From the NCBI GenBank assembly GCA_947453195.1, contig CANGFO010000005.1:1-64000 (forward strand): 64,000 bases of DNA, in the 5' to 3' direction. Numbering within the stretch: the stretch's first letter is position 1; every line of letters begins with the position of its first letter. The notes under the pieces are model-generated. The model saw only the letters and a list, made by a program, of their open reading frames with translations, ran no database searches and was not told where the DNA came from. The position numbers and the translations under genes are program-made. Positions 46,503 to 56,822 of the stretch are shown here, one piece after another. The DNA is from Flavobacteriaceae bacterium. GTDB lineage: Bacteria; Bacteroidota; Bacteroidia; Flavobacteriales; Flavobacteriaceae.

Positions 46503-48587
46503 TCTTATTTAGTTTTATTTATTTGCACTATTTCTAGCGCTCAAAGCATTTTATCTCCTTCAAAAAAATTGCAACTTACTTTTAGTGTTTCTAAAGAAGG
46601 AAAACCAACGTATTCCGTAAATTTCAAAAACCAACCAATCGTTAAAGAAAGTAGTTTAGGCATTGTTTTAAAAGATGCTGATGATTTGGTTGCAAATTTT
46701 AAAATTGACAGTATAGGTCATAAGAGTGTTAATGAAACTTGGCAGCCGGTTTTGGGCGAACAATCCAATATCAAAAACAACTATAATGAAATGACGGCGG
46801 CACTTTCTCAGCCTGCAACCGGAAGAAGAATAAATATTATTTTCAGAGTTTTTGATGAAGGAGTAGCTTTTCGTTATGAATTTCCGAAGCAAAAAAATCT
46901 GAATTATTTTATAATTTCTGATGAAAAAACAGAATTCAATTTGGTTGGAAATCACAAAGCTTTTTGGCTTCCAGGAGATTTTGACAGTCAAGAATACCCC
47001 TACACCGAATCCAAATTATCAGAAATAAATACAGATAATATCAATAAAAATAATGGTATTGGATTAAAATCTATTGCTGGAAAATACATTGTGCAATCTC
47101 CATTAATGATGAAAACGGCTGAGGGAGTTTACATCAATATCTTTGAAGCGGCTGTGGTAAATTATCCCATCATGCATTTGGATGTAGTGCCTGAAGCATA
47201 TCAATTTACTTCTCATTTAGTGCCAAATGCTATTGGTGATAAAGCCTATTTGCAAGCGCCTTGTGTTTCACCATGGAGAACCATTATGGTAAGTGATGAT
47301 GCGCGCGAAATTGTGAGTTCTAAAATGATTTTCAACTTAAATGAACCTTGTAAAATTGAAGACACTTCTTTTATAAAACCAATGAAGTTTGTCGGGGTTT
47401 GGTGGGAAATGCACGTGGGTAAATCAACTTGGGATTATGCTGGTTCTCAAAATGCACAAAATGCTGCCGATGGTCAATTAAAGCCATCAGGTAAACACGG
47501 AGCAACTACAGAAAACACTAAGCGTTATATTGATTTTGCTGCAAAGCATGGTTTTGACGGCGTTCTTGTTGAAGGCTGGAATACCGGCTGGGAAGATTGG
47601 TTTGGAAACTGGAAAGAAAACGTTTTTGATTTTGTAACTCCTTACCCAGATTACAATTTGAAAGAAGTAAATGATTATGCTAAAACAAAAGGAGTTAAAA
47701 TGATTATGCATCATGAAACTTCGGGTTCTGTGGCTAATTATGAAAGACATTTAGATCGTGCATTTAAATTGATGAACGATTATGGATATACTGCTGTGAA
47801 ATCAGGTTATGTTGGACGAATTATACCAAGAGGGGAATTTCACGACGGACAAACTATGGTAAATCATTACAATTATGTAGCGCAAAGAGCTGCCGAAAAT
47901 AAGATTATGATTGATTCTCATGAAAGTTCACGTCCAACAGGTTACAACAGAACCTATCCTAATTATGTTGCTGCAGAAGCAGCTCGTGGAAATGAATTTA
48001 ACGCATGGAGTGTCGGAAATCCGCCAATGCACGAAACTATTTTACCTTTCACTAGATTATTGGGTGGCCCAATGGATTACACACCGGGAATATTTGAAAT
48101 TAAAATGAGTTATTACGATAAATCGAAAACCGAGCAAGTGCATACCACTTTAGCTAAACAATTGGCTTTGTATGTTACAATGTATTCTCCGGTTCAAATG
48201 GCAGCCGATTTACCAGAAAATTACGAACGCTATGCAGATGCTTTTCAGTTTATTAAAGATGTTGCTGTAGATTGGCAAGACTCTAAATATCTAGAAGCAG
48301 AACCAGGAGATTATTTGACTGTAGCTCGAAAAGAGAAAAATGGAGAGCGTTGGTTTTTAGGCGCAATTACCGATGAAAATGCAAGAGATACTGAAATTAA
48401 ACTAGATTTTCTTACTCCAAATAAAAAGTATAAAGCAGTTATTTATCAAGATGGTAAAGATGCCGATTGGAAAAATAATCCTAAAAGTTATGATATAAAA
48501 ACTATACAAGTTACTTCTAAGTCTAAAATTAATTTACATTTGGCAAACGGAGGTGGAGCTGCTATTAGTTTTCAACCCATTAATTAA
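46470..48587 (+). CDS. Glycoside hydrolase family 97 protein
   Basis: VGVWWEMHVGKSTWDY; HGFDGVLVEGWNTGWEDW; MIMHHETSGSVANYERHLDRAFKLMNDYGYTAVKSGYVG. Start 46470 or 46491. Confidence 0.92.
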   Translation: MKKLLSIMKKLSYLVLFICTISSAQSILSPSKKLQLTFSVSKEGKPTYSVNFKNQPIVKESSLGIVLKDADDLVANFKIDSIGHKSVNETWQPVLGEQSNIKNNYNEMTAALSQPATGRRINIIFRVFDEGVAFRYEFPKQKNLNYFIISDEKTEFNLVGNHKAFWLPGDFDSQEYPYTESKLSEINTDNINKNNGIGLKSIAGKYIVQSPLMMKTAEGVYINIFEAAVVNYPIMHLDVVPEAYQFTSHLVPNAIGDKAYLQAPCVSPWRTIMVSDDAREIVSSKMIFNLNEPCKIEDTSFIKPMKFVGVWWEMHVGKSTWDYAGSQNAQNAADGQLKPSGKHGATTENTKRYIDFAAKHGFDGVLVEGWNTGWEDWFGNWKENVFDFVTPYPDYNLKEVNDYAKTKGVKMIMHHETSGSVANYERHLDRAFKLMNDYGYTAVKSGYVGRIIPRGEFHDGQTMVNHYNYVAQRAAENKIMIDSHESSRPTGYNRTYPNYVAAEAARGNEFNAWSVGNPPMHETILPFTRLLGGPMDYTPGIFEIKMSYYDKSKTEQVHTTLAKQLALYVTMYSPVQMAADLPENYERYADAFQFIKDVAVDWQDSKYLEAEPGDYLTVARKEKNGERWFLGAITDENARDTEIKLDFLTPNKKYKAVIYQDGKDADWKNNPKSYDIKTIQVTSKSKINLHLANGGGAAISFQPIN

Positions 48588-48618
48588 ACCAACCTAAAAC
48601 TAACCAAAAATTTAAATT

Positions 48619-50055
48619 ATGAATTCAAAACAAATTAAAACCAACTGGGCACAATTTATCCCGCTAGTTACCGTATTCTTCTTTTGGGGATTTGTTGCTG
48701 CGAGTAATGATATATTAATTCCCGTTTTCAGAAAAGCATTTGATTTAACTCAAGGGCAAAGCCAATTGGTATCGGTAGCTTTTTACATTGCATATACTGT
48801 AGGATCAATTATTTATATGCTAATTTCTCTTGCAATTGGTAAGGATTTAGTGAATAAAATTGGTTATAAAAATGGATTAGCTCTAGGATTAACTATTTCT
48901 GCATTGGGTACGTTATTGTTTTATCCTGCTGCCAATTTGCATTCATTTCCTTTAATGCTTTCCGGATTATTTACTGTAGCATTAGGATTTTCATTGCAAC
49001 AAACCGTTGCCAATCCACTGGCAATTGCATTAGGACCAATCACTACCGGATCACAAAGGTTAACTTTGGCAGGTGGAATTAATAACTTAGGAACTACCAT
49101 TGGACCTCTTATTGTTAGCTTTGCTATTTTTGGAGCTGCATCTTCTACAAATACAGAAATGAGTATCGAAAGTGTAAAAATTCCCTACCTAGTATTGGGT
49201 GTTGCTTTTTTATTAGTAGCTATTTTACTTAAAATGTCTTCTTTGCCAGAACATCCAGAAACTATTGAAAAAACGGTATCCGAAAGTAGTAGTTCAAGAA
49301 GTTCGGCATTACAATACCCACAATTAATTCTAGGGATGATTGCTATTTTCATCTATGTAGGAGTTGAGGTTTCTACTGCAAGTAATTTGCCTGCTTATAT
49401 GGAAAAAAATCTAGGGTTATTGACTCAAAATATCGCGCCTTATATTTCATTATATTGGGCAAGTTTAATGATTGGTCGTTGGACAGGAGCTGTAGAAGCA
49501 TTTACAGACAAAATGGATTTACAAAAAATATTGCGTTTTGTGGCACCTTATCTTGCTTTTGGTGTTTTCTTAGTGGTTAATGCCATTGCCAATCACGATC
49601 TAACTCCGTTTTATGTTTATGCCTTAATTATATTAGTACTAATTGCAGCAGATATTGCAAGTAAAGGAAATCCTGCGCGAATGCTATTGATATTTTCTGC
49701 ATTAGGAATTGTTGCCCTACTTATAGGAATGGCAACTAGCGGAATGATTTCAGTTTATGCGTTTATAAGTGTTGGATTGTTTTGTAGTACTTTATGGCCA
49801 TGTATTTTTACCTTGGCAGTAAGCGGTTTAGGAAAACATACCAGTCAAGGAAGTAGCTTCTTAATTATGATGATTATGGGTGGTGGAATTGTTAGTTGGT
49901 TGCAAGGAACTGTAGCTGATTCAATTGGAATTCAAAATAGTTACATCGTTGGGGTTGTTTGTTTTGCTTATTTGGCTTTTTATGGCTGGAAAGTAAGTTC
50001 TATATTAAAAGTGCAAGGAATTGATTTTGATAAAAAAATTAGTGGCGGACACTAA
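48619..50055 (+). CDS. MFS sugar transporter (FucP/GluP-like)
   Basis: VTVFFFWGFVAASNDILIPVFRKAFDLTQGQSQLV; about 12 TM segments. Confidence 0.88.
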   Translation: MNSKQIKTNWAQFIPLVTVFFFWGFVAASNDILIPVFRKAFDLTQGQSQLVSVAFYIAYTVGSIIYMLISLAIGKDLVNKIGYKNGLALGLTISALGTLLFYPAANLHSFPLMLSGLFTVALGFSLQQTVANPLAIALGPITTGSQRLTLAGGINNLGTTIGPLIVSFAIFGAASSTNTEMSIESVKIPYLVLGVAFLLVAILLKMSSLPEHPETIEKTVSESSSSRSSALQYPQLILGMIAIFIYVGVEVSTASNLPAYMEKNLGLLTQNIAPYISLYWASLMIGRWTGAVEAFTDKMDLQKILRFVAPYLAFGVFLVVNAIANHDLTPFYVYALIILVLIAADIASKGNPARMLLIFSALGIVALLIGMATSGMISVYAFISVGLFCSTLWPCIFTLAVSGLGKHTSQGSSFLIMMIMGGGIVSWLQGTVADSIGIQNSYIVGVVCFAYLAFYGWKVSSILKVQGIDFDKKISGGH

Positions 50056-50077
50056 AAAATAATATTATTCAATTTAA

Positions 50078-50112
50078 ACTCCGATGGAAATTAATTCTAT
50101 CGGAGTTTTTTA
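50078..50112 (+). terminator. Terminator
   Basis: aaactccgat-ggaaattaattct-atcggagtttttt. Confidence 0.85.
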
Positions 50113-50169
50113 TTAATTATAGAACAACTACTAAGTATTTCATTTATTTTTGAAGCAAATAATCCAATT

Positions 50170-51534
50170 ATGAAAAAATCACTTTTATTCATTTTATTGC
50201 AATCTACATTATGCTTCTCGCAAAGTGCTGATGAGGCAACGTTAAAACAACTATATAAATCGGCATTAACGGATAGCCACTGCTATGGTTGGTTAGATGA
50301 TTTATCAAATAAAGTTGGACAGCGGTTATCGGGCTCGGTAGGTGCAGAAAAAGGAGTTTTATATACCAAACAGCAGCTGGAAACTCTTGGTTTAGACAGA
50401 GTCTACTTGCAAGAAGTAATGGTGCCAAAGTGGGAGCGAGGCGATAAAGAAATAGCCTATGTTCAAGTGGCAAAGAAAAAAATAAGTTTTCCAATTTGTG
50501 CTTTGGGTATGTCGGTTGCTACTCCGAAAGAGGGAATTTTAGCTCAAGTAATTGAAGTGAAAAGTATAGAGGAATTGAAATCATTAGGAACCGATAAAGT
50601 TAAAGGCAAAATCATTTTCTTTAACCGACCAATGAACCCCGAATTTATAGAAACGTTCCACGCTTATGGAAGTTGTGTAGACCAAAGGTCATCTGGTGCA
50701 AGAGAAGCTGGAGAGTTAGGTGCAGCTGGGGTTATTGTGCGTTCAATGAATCTTCGTTTAGACGATCTACCGCATACCGGAATGACTAATTATAAAGATA
50801 CTCCTGTAGAAAATCGAATTCCTGCTGCAGCAATTTCAACCAACGGGGCAGAGGCTTTAAGCAAACTTCTAATAGAGAATTCCAACCTTTCTTTTTTCTT
50901 CAAGCAATCGTGTCAAAGTTTTGAAGATGTTAAATCGTATAATGTTATTGGTGAGATTAAAGGAACCGAGCATCCAGAACGAATTATGGTGGTTGGCGGA
51001 CATTTAGATTCTTGGGATCTAGGCGATGGATCGCAAGATGATGGCGCAGGATGTGTGCAAAGTATGGCCGTTTTAGAATTGTTTAAAAAATTAAATTATC
51101 ATCCTAAAAATACCATTCGTGTAGTACTTTTTATGAATGAAGAAAACGGGGTAAAAGGCGGGACAAAATATGGTGAGGAATCCAAAAAGAACAATGAGAA
51201 TCATATTTTTGCAATGGAAAGTGATTCAGGTGGATTTTCACCAAGAGGATTTTCAATTGATGCTGATGAGATGAACTTTTCGAAAATTACAGGTTGGAAG
51301 AAATTATTCGAACCGTATTTAATTCATATTTTTGAAAAAGGACATTCCGGTACCGATGTCGAACCTATTCAATCGGATGGAATAGTTAAGATTGGATTAC
51401 ATCCAGATTCACAACGCTATTTTGACTACCATCATGCTGCAAATGATAAGTTTGATTCAGTTAATAAACGCGAATTAGAACTCGGAGCTGCAACAATGTC
51501 GTCATTAATGTATTTGTTTGATAAATATAACTAA
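50170..51534 (+). CDS. M28-family peptidase with PA-like insert
   Basis: Signal peptide; VVGGHLDSWDLGDGSQDDGAG; FMNEENGVKGG; HPDSQRYFDYHHAANDKFD. Confidence 0.9.
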   Translation: MKKSLLFILLQSTLCFSQSADEATLKQLYKSALTDSHCYGWLDDLSNKVGQRLSGSVGAEKGVLYTKQQLETLGLDRVYLQEVMVPKWERGDKEIAYVQVAKKKISFPICALGMSVATPKEGILAQVIEVKSIEELKSLGTDKVKGKIIFFNRPMNPEFIETFHAYGSCVDQRSSGAREAGELGAAGVIVRSMNLRLDDLPHTGMTNYKDTPVENRIPAAAISTNGAEALSKLLIENSNLSFFFKQSCQSFEDVKSYNVIGEIKGTEHPERIMVVGGHLDSWDLGDGSQDDGAGCVQSMAVLELFKKLNYHPKNTIRVVLFMNEENGVKGGTKYGEESKKNNENHIFAMESDSGGFSPRGFSIDADEMNFSKITGWKKLFEPYLIHIFEKGHSGTDVEPIQSDGIVKIGLHPDSQRYFDYHHAANDKFDSVNKRELELGAATMSSLMYLFDKYN

Positions 51535-51536
51535 AT

Positions 51537-51568
51537 AAAAAAGAGACTTTTATAGTCTCTTTTTTTAT
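51537..51568. terminator. Bidirectional terminator
   Basis: aaaaaagagacttttatagtctctttttttatg. Confidence 0.8.
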
Positions 51569-51586
51569 GATTTTAATTTTATGTTT

Positions 51587-52432
51587 TTATAAGTTAAAAA
51601 TACCTCCAAAAGATATTACTCTTTGTAAGAATGTGAAATGTTGACTAGCAGTATCATTTGTTAGTGCAGTAGTTCTAATATCTGGCATATTAATGTATCC
51701 TGCTTTTAATTCTCCTTGAATAAAGTAATGCTTGAAGAATGTTAGATTTAATCCTACTTTTGCAGCAACTCCATATCCCGAAACATGAAAATCATCGTGT
51801 CTTTCTTTACCTAATACTTTAGCATTCGTTTTTGGATATAAAACTCCTGCACCAACACCTTCGGTTAAGTTTATTTGAATTTTATCTGTATTTGTTATTC
51901 CAAAATATTTAGAGAAGTCATCTACACGGGAAATTTCAGAATTAATATAATTTAAACCGTCTGTATGTTCAAAAGTTAAAAAGGTTTCGTCGGTTAAATT
52001 AACCTGACCATTATTAATTTGATTCCCTACATAACTAGAAGGGTAAGTTCCGCTAATATTTACTGTTTGCGTTTGAACCATAATGTATTTCATGTGATCA
52101 ACACCCACAGAGATATTGTAGTGATCATTAATAAAATAACCTAATCTAAAATTAGTTTGAGGTATGGTCATCATTGTTGGGTTGATATAATTGATGTGCC
52201 ATCCTACAGGATGATCTTCTGCCGAAACATTATTTATTGTAAAATCATAATCATCACCTTTAAAGTGAATGTCCGACTTTGAATAACTGTCTCTGTTTCC
52301 CCCCCAATAAATGTAAAATTTACCTTTATTATGAGCGGTGTATTTTACAGGATTAGGAGTTTCTTGGGCAGTTGTGAATTGAGTAAAAATAAATACTAAA
52401 ACTATTAATATTGATTTGAATTTTGATAACAT
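51587..52432 (-). CDS. Secreted/outer-membrane beta-barrel protein, unassigned
   Basis: Signal peptide; alternating aromatic strands. Confidence 0.65.
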   Translation of the reverse strand: MLSKFKSILIVLVFIFTQFTTAQETPNPVKYTAHNKGKFYIYWGGNRDSYSKSDIHFKGDDYDFTINNVSAEDHPVGWHINYINPTMMTIPQTNFRLGYFINDHYNISVGVDHMKYIMVQTQTVNISGTYPSSYVGNQINNGQVNLTDETFLTFEHTDGLNYINSEISRVDDFSKYFGITNTDKIQINLTEGVGAGVLYPKTNAKVLGKERHDDFHVSGYGVAAKVGLNLTFFKHYFIQGELKAGYINMPDIRTTALTNDTASQHFTFLQRVISFGGIFNL

Positions 52433-52442
52433 ATTTTAGATA

Positions 52443-53261
52443 TTAAAATTGATTTACTGTTTTTCTGATGGCTACTAATTTGGTCATTAAATCTTCAAAA
52501 TAATCCAAATGTAGCATGTTTGCACCATCACTTTTTGCATTTGCAGGATCAAAATGAGTTTCAATAAAAATTCCATCTACACCAACAGCAATTCCTGCTT
52601 TGGCAACGGTTTCAATCATATCGGGTCTTCCGCCGGTTACACCTACTGTTTGATTTGGTTGTTGTAACGAATGCGTCACATCTAAAACCGTTGTAGCATA
52701 CTGTTGCATGGTAGGAATTCCCCTATAATCTACAATCATATCTTGGTATCCAAACATGGTTCCTCTATCAGTTACCATTACATTTTCGTTATGGCAATCC
52801 AATACTTTTTGTACCGCATGTTTCATACTTTCCGGACTCATAAATTGTCCTTTTTTCAAGTTTACCGTTTTTCCTGTATTTGCGGCAGCAACAACAAGGT
52901 CGGTTTGACGAACTAAAAAGGCAGGTATTTGAAGAATATCTACATATTCGGCTGCCATTGCCGCATCTTCATTGGTGTGAATGTCTGTAACGGTTGGAAC
53001 CTGAAAAGTTTCAGCTATTTTTCTTAGAATTTTTAAAGCTTTTTCATCTCCAATTCCCGAGAAACTATCAATTCTTGAGCGGTTCGCTTTTTTGAATGAT
53101 CCTTTAAAAACATAAGGGATTTCTAGTTTGTCGGTAATGGTAATTAATTTATCAGCAATACGCAAGGCCATTTCTTCTCCTTCAATTGCGCAAGGTCCTG
53201 CTAAAAGGAAGAAGTTGCCACTATCGGTATGCTTGATTTTTGGGATATTAATTAAATTCAT
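52443..53261 (-). CDS. kdsA: 3-deoxy-8-phosphooctulonate synthase
   Basis: FFLLAGPCAIEGEEMALRIAD; YVFKGSFKKANRSRIDSFSG; MVTDRGTMFGYQDMIVDYRG. Confidence 0.96.
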   Translation of the reverse strand: MNLINIPKIKHTDSGNFFLLAGPCAIEGEEMALRIADKLITITDKLEIPYVFKGSFKKANRSRIDSFSGIGDEKALKILRKIAETFQVPTVTDIHTNEDAAMAAEYVDILQIPAFLVRQTDLVVAAANTGKTVNLKKGQFMSPESMKHAVQKVLDCHNENVMVTDRGTMFGYQDMIVDYRGIPTMQQYATTVLDVTHSLQQPNQTVGVTGGRPDMIETVAKAGIAVGVDGIFIETHFDPANAKSDGANMLHLDYFEDLMTKLVAIRKTVNQF

Positions 53262-53334
53262 GTGCTTAAATTTTTTGCAAATATACTAAGAAAAAACCTT
53301 CTAATGTACTATTAAAAGGTTTCGTATTAAATAA

Positions 53335-53799
53335 TTATTGTGGATTGTATTTTTTTATTTGCAATCCTTTAGGACATAAAACTTTTCCTTTTTCGTAGAT
53401 ATTTAAATACAATTGTAATTTTTTATCAGTTCCTTCAATGCTTACTTCATAAACTTCTAAAGTGCCCGCACCCATAACGCTTCTTTTTGTAGGATAAGGG
53501 CAGCAATTTTCTTTTTTTAAATAAAATATTTTTTCACCTTTCGGACCTTCCAATCCATTAAAGAAATACGCAATATTCTTTGGTGAATTCTTTTCGTTTT
53601 CAAACCCTAAGTTAATTGGATAATCTTTATCATAACCATAATTTGAGTCTTTTGCATATTCTGTAATTAGGAATTGCTCATTTTTTACTTGTGGTTTGAT
53701 TGCTGCGTTATCTATGTTTTTTAGGTTGGATTTAATTGTTCCACATGAGGTTAGTAAAGTAATTGCAAATAGCACAAGGATCGCTTTAGAACTTTTCAT
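53335..53799 (-). CDS. Hypothetical lipoprotein
   Basis: ILVLFAITLLTSCGT lipobox. Confidence 0.75.
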   Translation of the reverse strand: MKSSKAILVLFAITLLTSCGTIKSNLKNIDNAAIKPQVKNEQFLITEYAKDSNYGYDKDYPINLGFENEKNSPKNIAYFFNGLEGPKGEKIFYLKKENCCPYPTKRSVMGAGTLEVYEVSIEGTDKKLQLYLNIYEKGKVLCPKGLQIKKYNPQ

Positions 53800-53886
53800 A
53801 ATTGGAAGTAAATTTTATTAATTAATTATTAAAATTATAATCAAAAATCAAACCACTCTCTCTATTTTTGTGAAAAAATAAATAAA

Positions 53887-54444
53887 ATGAATTTATTGTC
53901 TGCAACATGGCATTGGTCTGTTTCTGGTTTTCTAATTGGTATGGTCATGCTCTGTTTACTTTATTTTGGAAAATCCTTCGGAATGTCTACTAATCTTAGA
54001 AGTTTATGTTCAATTGTAGGATTAGGAAAGCGGGTTTCGTTTTTTAATTGGGATTGGAAATCACAAAGATGGAATTTAGTTGTGTTGGTAGGAGCCATGT
54101 TAGGAGGTTATTTCGCTACACATTTTTTATCGGATCCATCCAATGTTTCAATTAACCCAGTAACCATTTTAAAATTAAATAAACTAGGAATAGCTGCACC
54201 AAACGGAAAATTATTACCGGATGCTCTTTTTGGATCGGAAGTTTTTCAATCGCCTAAAAAAATATTTTTATTAGTTTTTGGAGGATTTCTTATCGGTTTT
54301 GGTTCTCGTTATGCAGGGGGATGTACTTCGGGTCATGCCATTTCGGGGTTAAGTAATTTTCAGTTGCCTTCTCTCAAGGCGGTGATAGGATTTTTTGTTG
54401 GAGGTTTAATTATGGTGAATTTTATTTTTCCATTAATTTTTTAA
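53887..54444 (+). CDS. YeeE/YedE half-transporter 1
   Basis: GFGSRYAGGCTSGHAISGLSNFQLPSL; multiple TM helices. Confidence 0.9.
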   Translation: MNLLSATWHWSVSGFLIGMVMLCLLYFGKSFGMSTNLRSLCSIVGLGKRVSFFNWDWKSQRWNLVVLVGAMLGGYFATHFLSDPSNVSINPVTILKLNKLGIAAPNGKLLPDALFGSEVFQSPKKIFLLVFGGFLIGFGSRYAGGCTSGHAISGLSNFQLPSLKAVIGFFVGGLIMVNFIFPLIF

Positions 54445-54449
54445 TCAAA

Positions 54450-54863
54450 ATGAATTTAATTAAATATTTAGTAGTTGGTTTTGTATTCGGAGTAGTATTA
54501 ACTAAAACAGAAGCCGTTTCTTGGTACCGCATTTATGAGATGTTTCAGTTTGATTCATTTCATATGTATGGCATAATCATGACTGCCATTGCAACAGGTG
54601 TTATTGGAATTCAAATAATTAAACGTTATAAAATTAAAGATATCAAAGGATTGCCAATTGAGATTTTAGGTAAAGAACGCGGTACCTTTAGATACTGGAT
54701 TGGCGGATTGATTTTTGGATTGGGTTGGGCTCTTGTTGGAAGCTGTCCGGGTCCTATTTATATTTTAATTGGCTCTGGATTTATTACTGTTGGTTTTGTG
54801 TTGTTTGGAGCCTTATTCGGAACTTTTATTTACGGTTATTTCAAAGATAAATTGCCTCACTAA
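54450..54863 (+). CDS. YeeE/YedE half-transporter 2 (DUF6691-like)
   Basis: GLIFGLGWALVGSCPGPIYILIGSG; 5 nt after half 1. Confidence 0.9.
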   Translation: MNLIKYLVVGFVFGVVLTKTEAVSWYRIYEMFQFDSFHMYGIIMTAIATGVIGIQIIKRYKIKDIKGLPIEILGKERGTFRYWIGGLIFGLGWALVGSCPGPIYILIGSGFITVGFVLFGALFGTFIYGYFKDKLPH

Positions 54864-54937
54864 TTGTTGATTAAGTGACATTTGTTACACAACGTTTATA
54901 GCCGTTATACTATATTTGAATATAAAATTCAAATACC

Positions 54938-55204
54938 ATGACAACTACACTTATTATACAAAATTTAAAATGTAATGGTTGCGCTACAACTATTACAAAC
55001 AAATTAACTGATTTAGAAAATGTTTCTGATGTAAAAGTAAATGTCGAAGAGGATTCGGTAACTTTTAATTATTTGAATGAAGAATCGTTACTTCATGTAA
55101 AAGAAACATTAAAATCTAATGGCTATCCCGAAGCTGGTGAAAACAATCCTTTAGGAACTAAAGCAAAGTCCTATGTAAGCTGCGCGATTGGAAAAATGAG
55201 TTAA
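54938..55204 (+). CDS. Heavy-metal-associated (HMA) domain protein
   Basis: LIIQNLKCNGCATTITNKLTDLENVSDVKVNVEEDSVTF. Confidence 0.85.
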   Translation: MTTTLIIQNLKCNGCATTITNKLTDLENVSDVKVNVEEDSVTFNYLNEESLLHVKETLKSNGYPEAGENNPLGTKAKSYVSCAIGKMS

Positions 55205-55205
55205 T

Positions 55206-55481
55206 TTATTCAATAACTGCGCTTAATCCCAATTCTAATAATCGAGTACATTGGGGTTTTAGCACTTCAAATGATCCTGTTTTAACTCCACATTTACCGG
55301 TGTAATGAACAATAATAGCGCATTGTTCAGCTTGCTCTGAGGTGTGTTTGCAAACTCGAATTAGGCAATTAATTACATGGTCAAAAGTATTGACGTCATC
55401 GTTGTAAAGTACAATTTCATGATTGTTTTCTAATTGTTCCTCAACTAATACGTCTTCCTGTACTTTTTCAATGGTACTCAT
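55206..55481 (-). CDS. clpS: ATP-dependent Clp protease adaptor ClpS
   Basis: IVLYNDDVNTFDHVINCLIRVCKHTSEQAEQCAIIVHYTGKCGVK. Confidence 0.95.
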   Translation of the reverse strand: MSTIEKVQEDVLVEEQLENNHEIVLYNDDVNTFDHVINCLIRVCKHTSEQAEQCAIIVHYTGKCGVKTGSFEVLKPQCTRLLELGLSAVIE

Positions 55482-55502
55482 AAACTAATAAAAAGTAAAT
55501 TT

Positions 55503-56336
55503 CTAATTTATATATTTTAAAGAAACCCAATTGTTTCGTTCAAATTTCTTAACATAAGTCAGTCCTTTTTCGGTGCAGGAGGCATCAATAAACGGAATAT
55601 CTTCATTGTAAAAACCACTTAATAATAGGATTCCTCCTTTATTCAAGCAATCAATATACGCTTGCATGTCGTTTAGTAATATATTTCGATTGATATTGGC
55701 AATGATTAAATCATAATTTTTACCTTCAAGCAAACTGGCTTCACCTTCATATACGGTGATTTCGTGGCAATTATTTCGTTGTGCATTTTCAATTGAATTT
55801 AGATAGCACCAATTGTCAATATCAATTGCATCAATAGGTTTGGCCCCCTTCATTTCAGCAAGAATGGCTAGAATTGCAGTTCCGCATCCCATATCAAGCG
55901 TTTTCAATCCGGTAACATCGGTTTCAAGTAAATGCTGAATCATCATGTGCGTGGTTTCGTGATGACCCGTACCGAAACTCATTTTCGGTTCGATTACAAT
56001 ATCAAATTCAGCTGTTGTTTTAGGATGAAAAGGAGCACGAACATGGCATTTTCCATCTACATCAATCGGTTCAAAATTCTTTTCCCATTCTTCATTCCAA
56101 TTGACTTGATCTATTTCTTCAATTTTGTAGGAAACAGTAAATTCAGGAGAGGATAAAATAAAGATATCATCTAAAACATCTGCTGTGCAAAGTTCTTTTT
56201 GTATATAGGCCACAATACCCGTTTCAGTTTCAATAAAACTTTCAAAAGGTTTTTCACCTAATTCGGCAATTAATATTTCAGAACCTAACTCTTTCGGTTC
56301 AATTGTAAAATGATATCCTAAATAGATGTTTGACAT
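55503..56336 (-). CDS. prmA: Ribosomal protein L11 methyltransferase
   Basis: MSFGTGHHETTHMMIQHLLE; LDMGCGTAILAILAEMKGA; LIIANINRNILL. Confidence 0.95.
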   Translation of the reverse strand: MSNIYLGYHFTIEPKELGSEILIAELGEKPFESFIETETGIVAYIQKELCTADVLDDIFILSSPEFTVSYKIEEIDQVNWNEEWEKNFEPIDVDGKCHVRAPFHPKTTAEFDIVIEPKMSFGTGHHETTHMMIQHLLETDVTGLKTLDMGCGTAILAILAEMKGAKPIDAIDIDNWCYLNSIENAQRNNCHEITVYEGEASLLEGKNYDLIIANINRNILLNDMQAYIDCLNKGGILLLSGFYNEDIPFIDASCTEKGLTYVKKFERNNWVSLKYIN

Positions 56337-56355
56337 GAAGTTATTTTTTTTAAGC

Positions 56356-56751
56356 TTATTTATTGTTTTTTAAGTCATTGCAAAGCAATACGATTCGATG
56401 AAAGATGTCGTGAAGATCTTCAAAAGCACGCATAATTTCGACATTTGGAGCTTTGTTTTTCACTAAGTCATTTACCAATTTAGTTTGTTTTTTTAGAATA
56501 ACTAGGTTGCTCTCCACTTTTGGATTTCTAAATTCCTGAGGTAGGGTAGCCACATTTAATGCTTCAGCTTTTGAATTTAATTCCTGTGAAAATTCTTTTA
56601 TTGGTCCAAAGTTTCCATCTTCTGAAGGATGAAATGTTTTTGATAAAAGCTCGTGGTATTCCGAAAAAGGTTTCCATTTTTCAACTAGTGATTGCGCTGA
56701 AAGTGTTTGCATTCCAATGCAGATAAAAGCTAAGAGAAAAAGTTTTTTCAT
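56356..56751 (-). CDS. Hypothetical secreted protein
   Basis: Signal peptide MKKLFLLAFICIGMQTLSAQ. Confidence 0.7.
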   Translation of the reverse strand: MKKLFLLAFICIGMQTLSAQSLVEKWKPFSEYHELLSKTFHPSEDGNFGPIKEFSQELNSKAEALNVATLPQEFRNPKVESNLVILKKQTKLVNDLVKNKAPNVEIMRAFEDLHDIFHRIVLLCNDLKNNK

Positions 56752-56822
56752 AATGACTTAATTTATACGCAATAGTACTACTATTCTGATTAAAATTATA
56801 ATAGAAAAATTGAATTTAACAT

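Noticed and set aside
53335-53799. Labelling this lipoprotein as a KDO-8-P synthase-related protein because it neighbours kdsA
   Set aside because: No sequence similarity to the aldolase; only adjacency.
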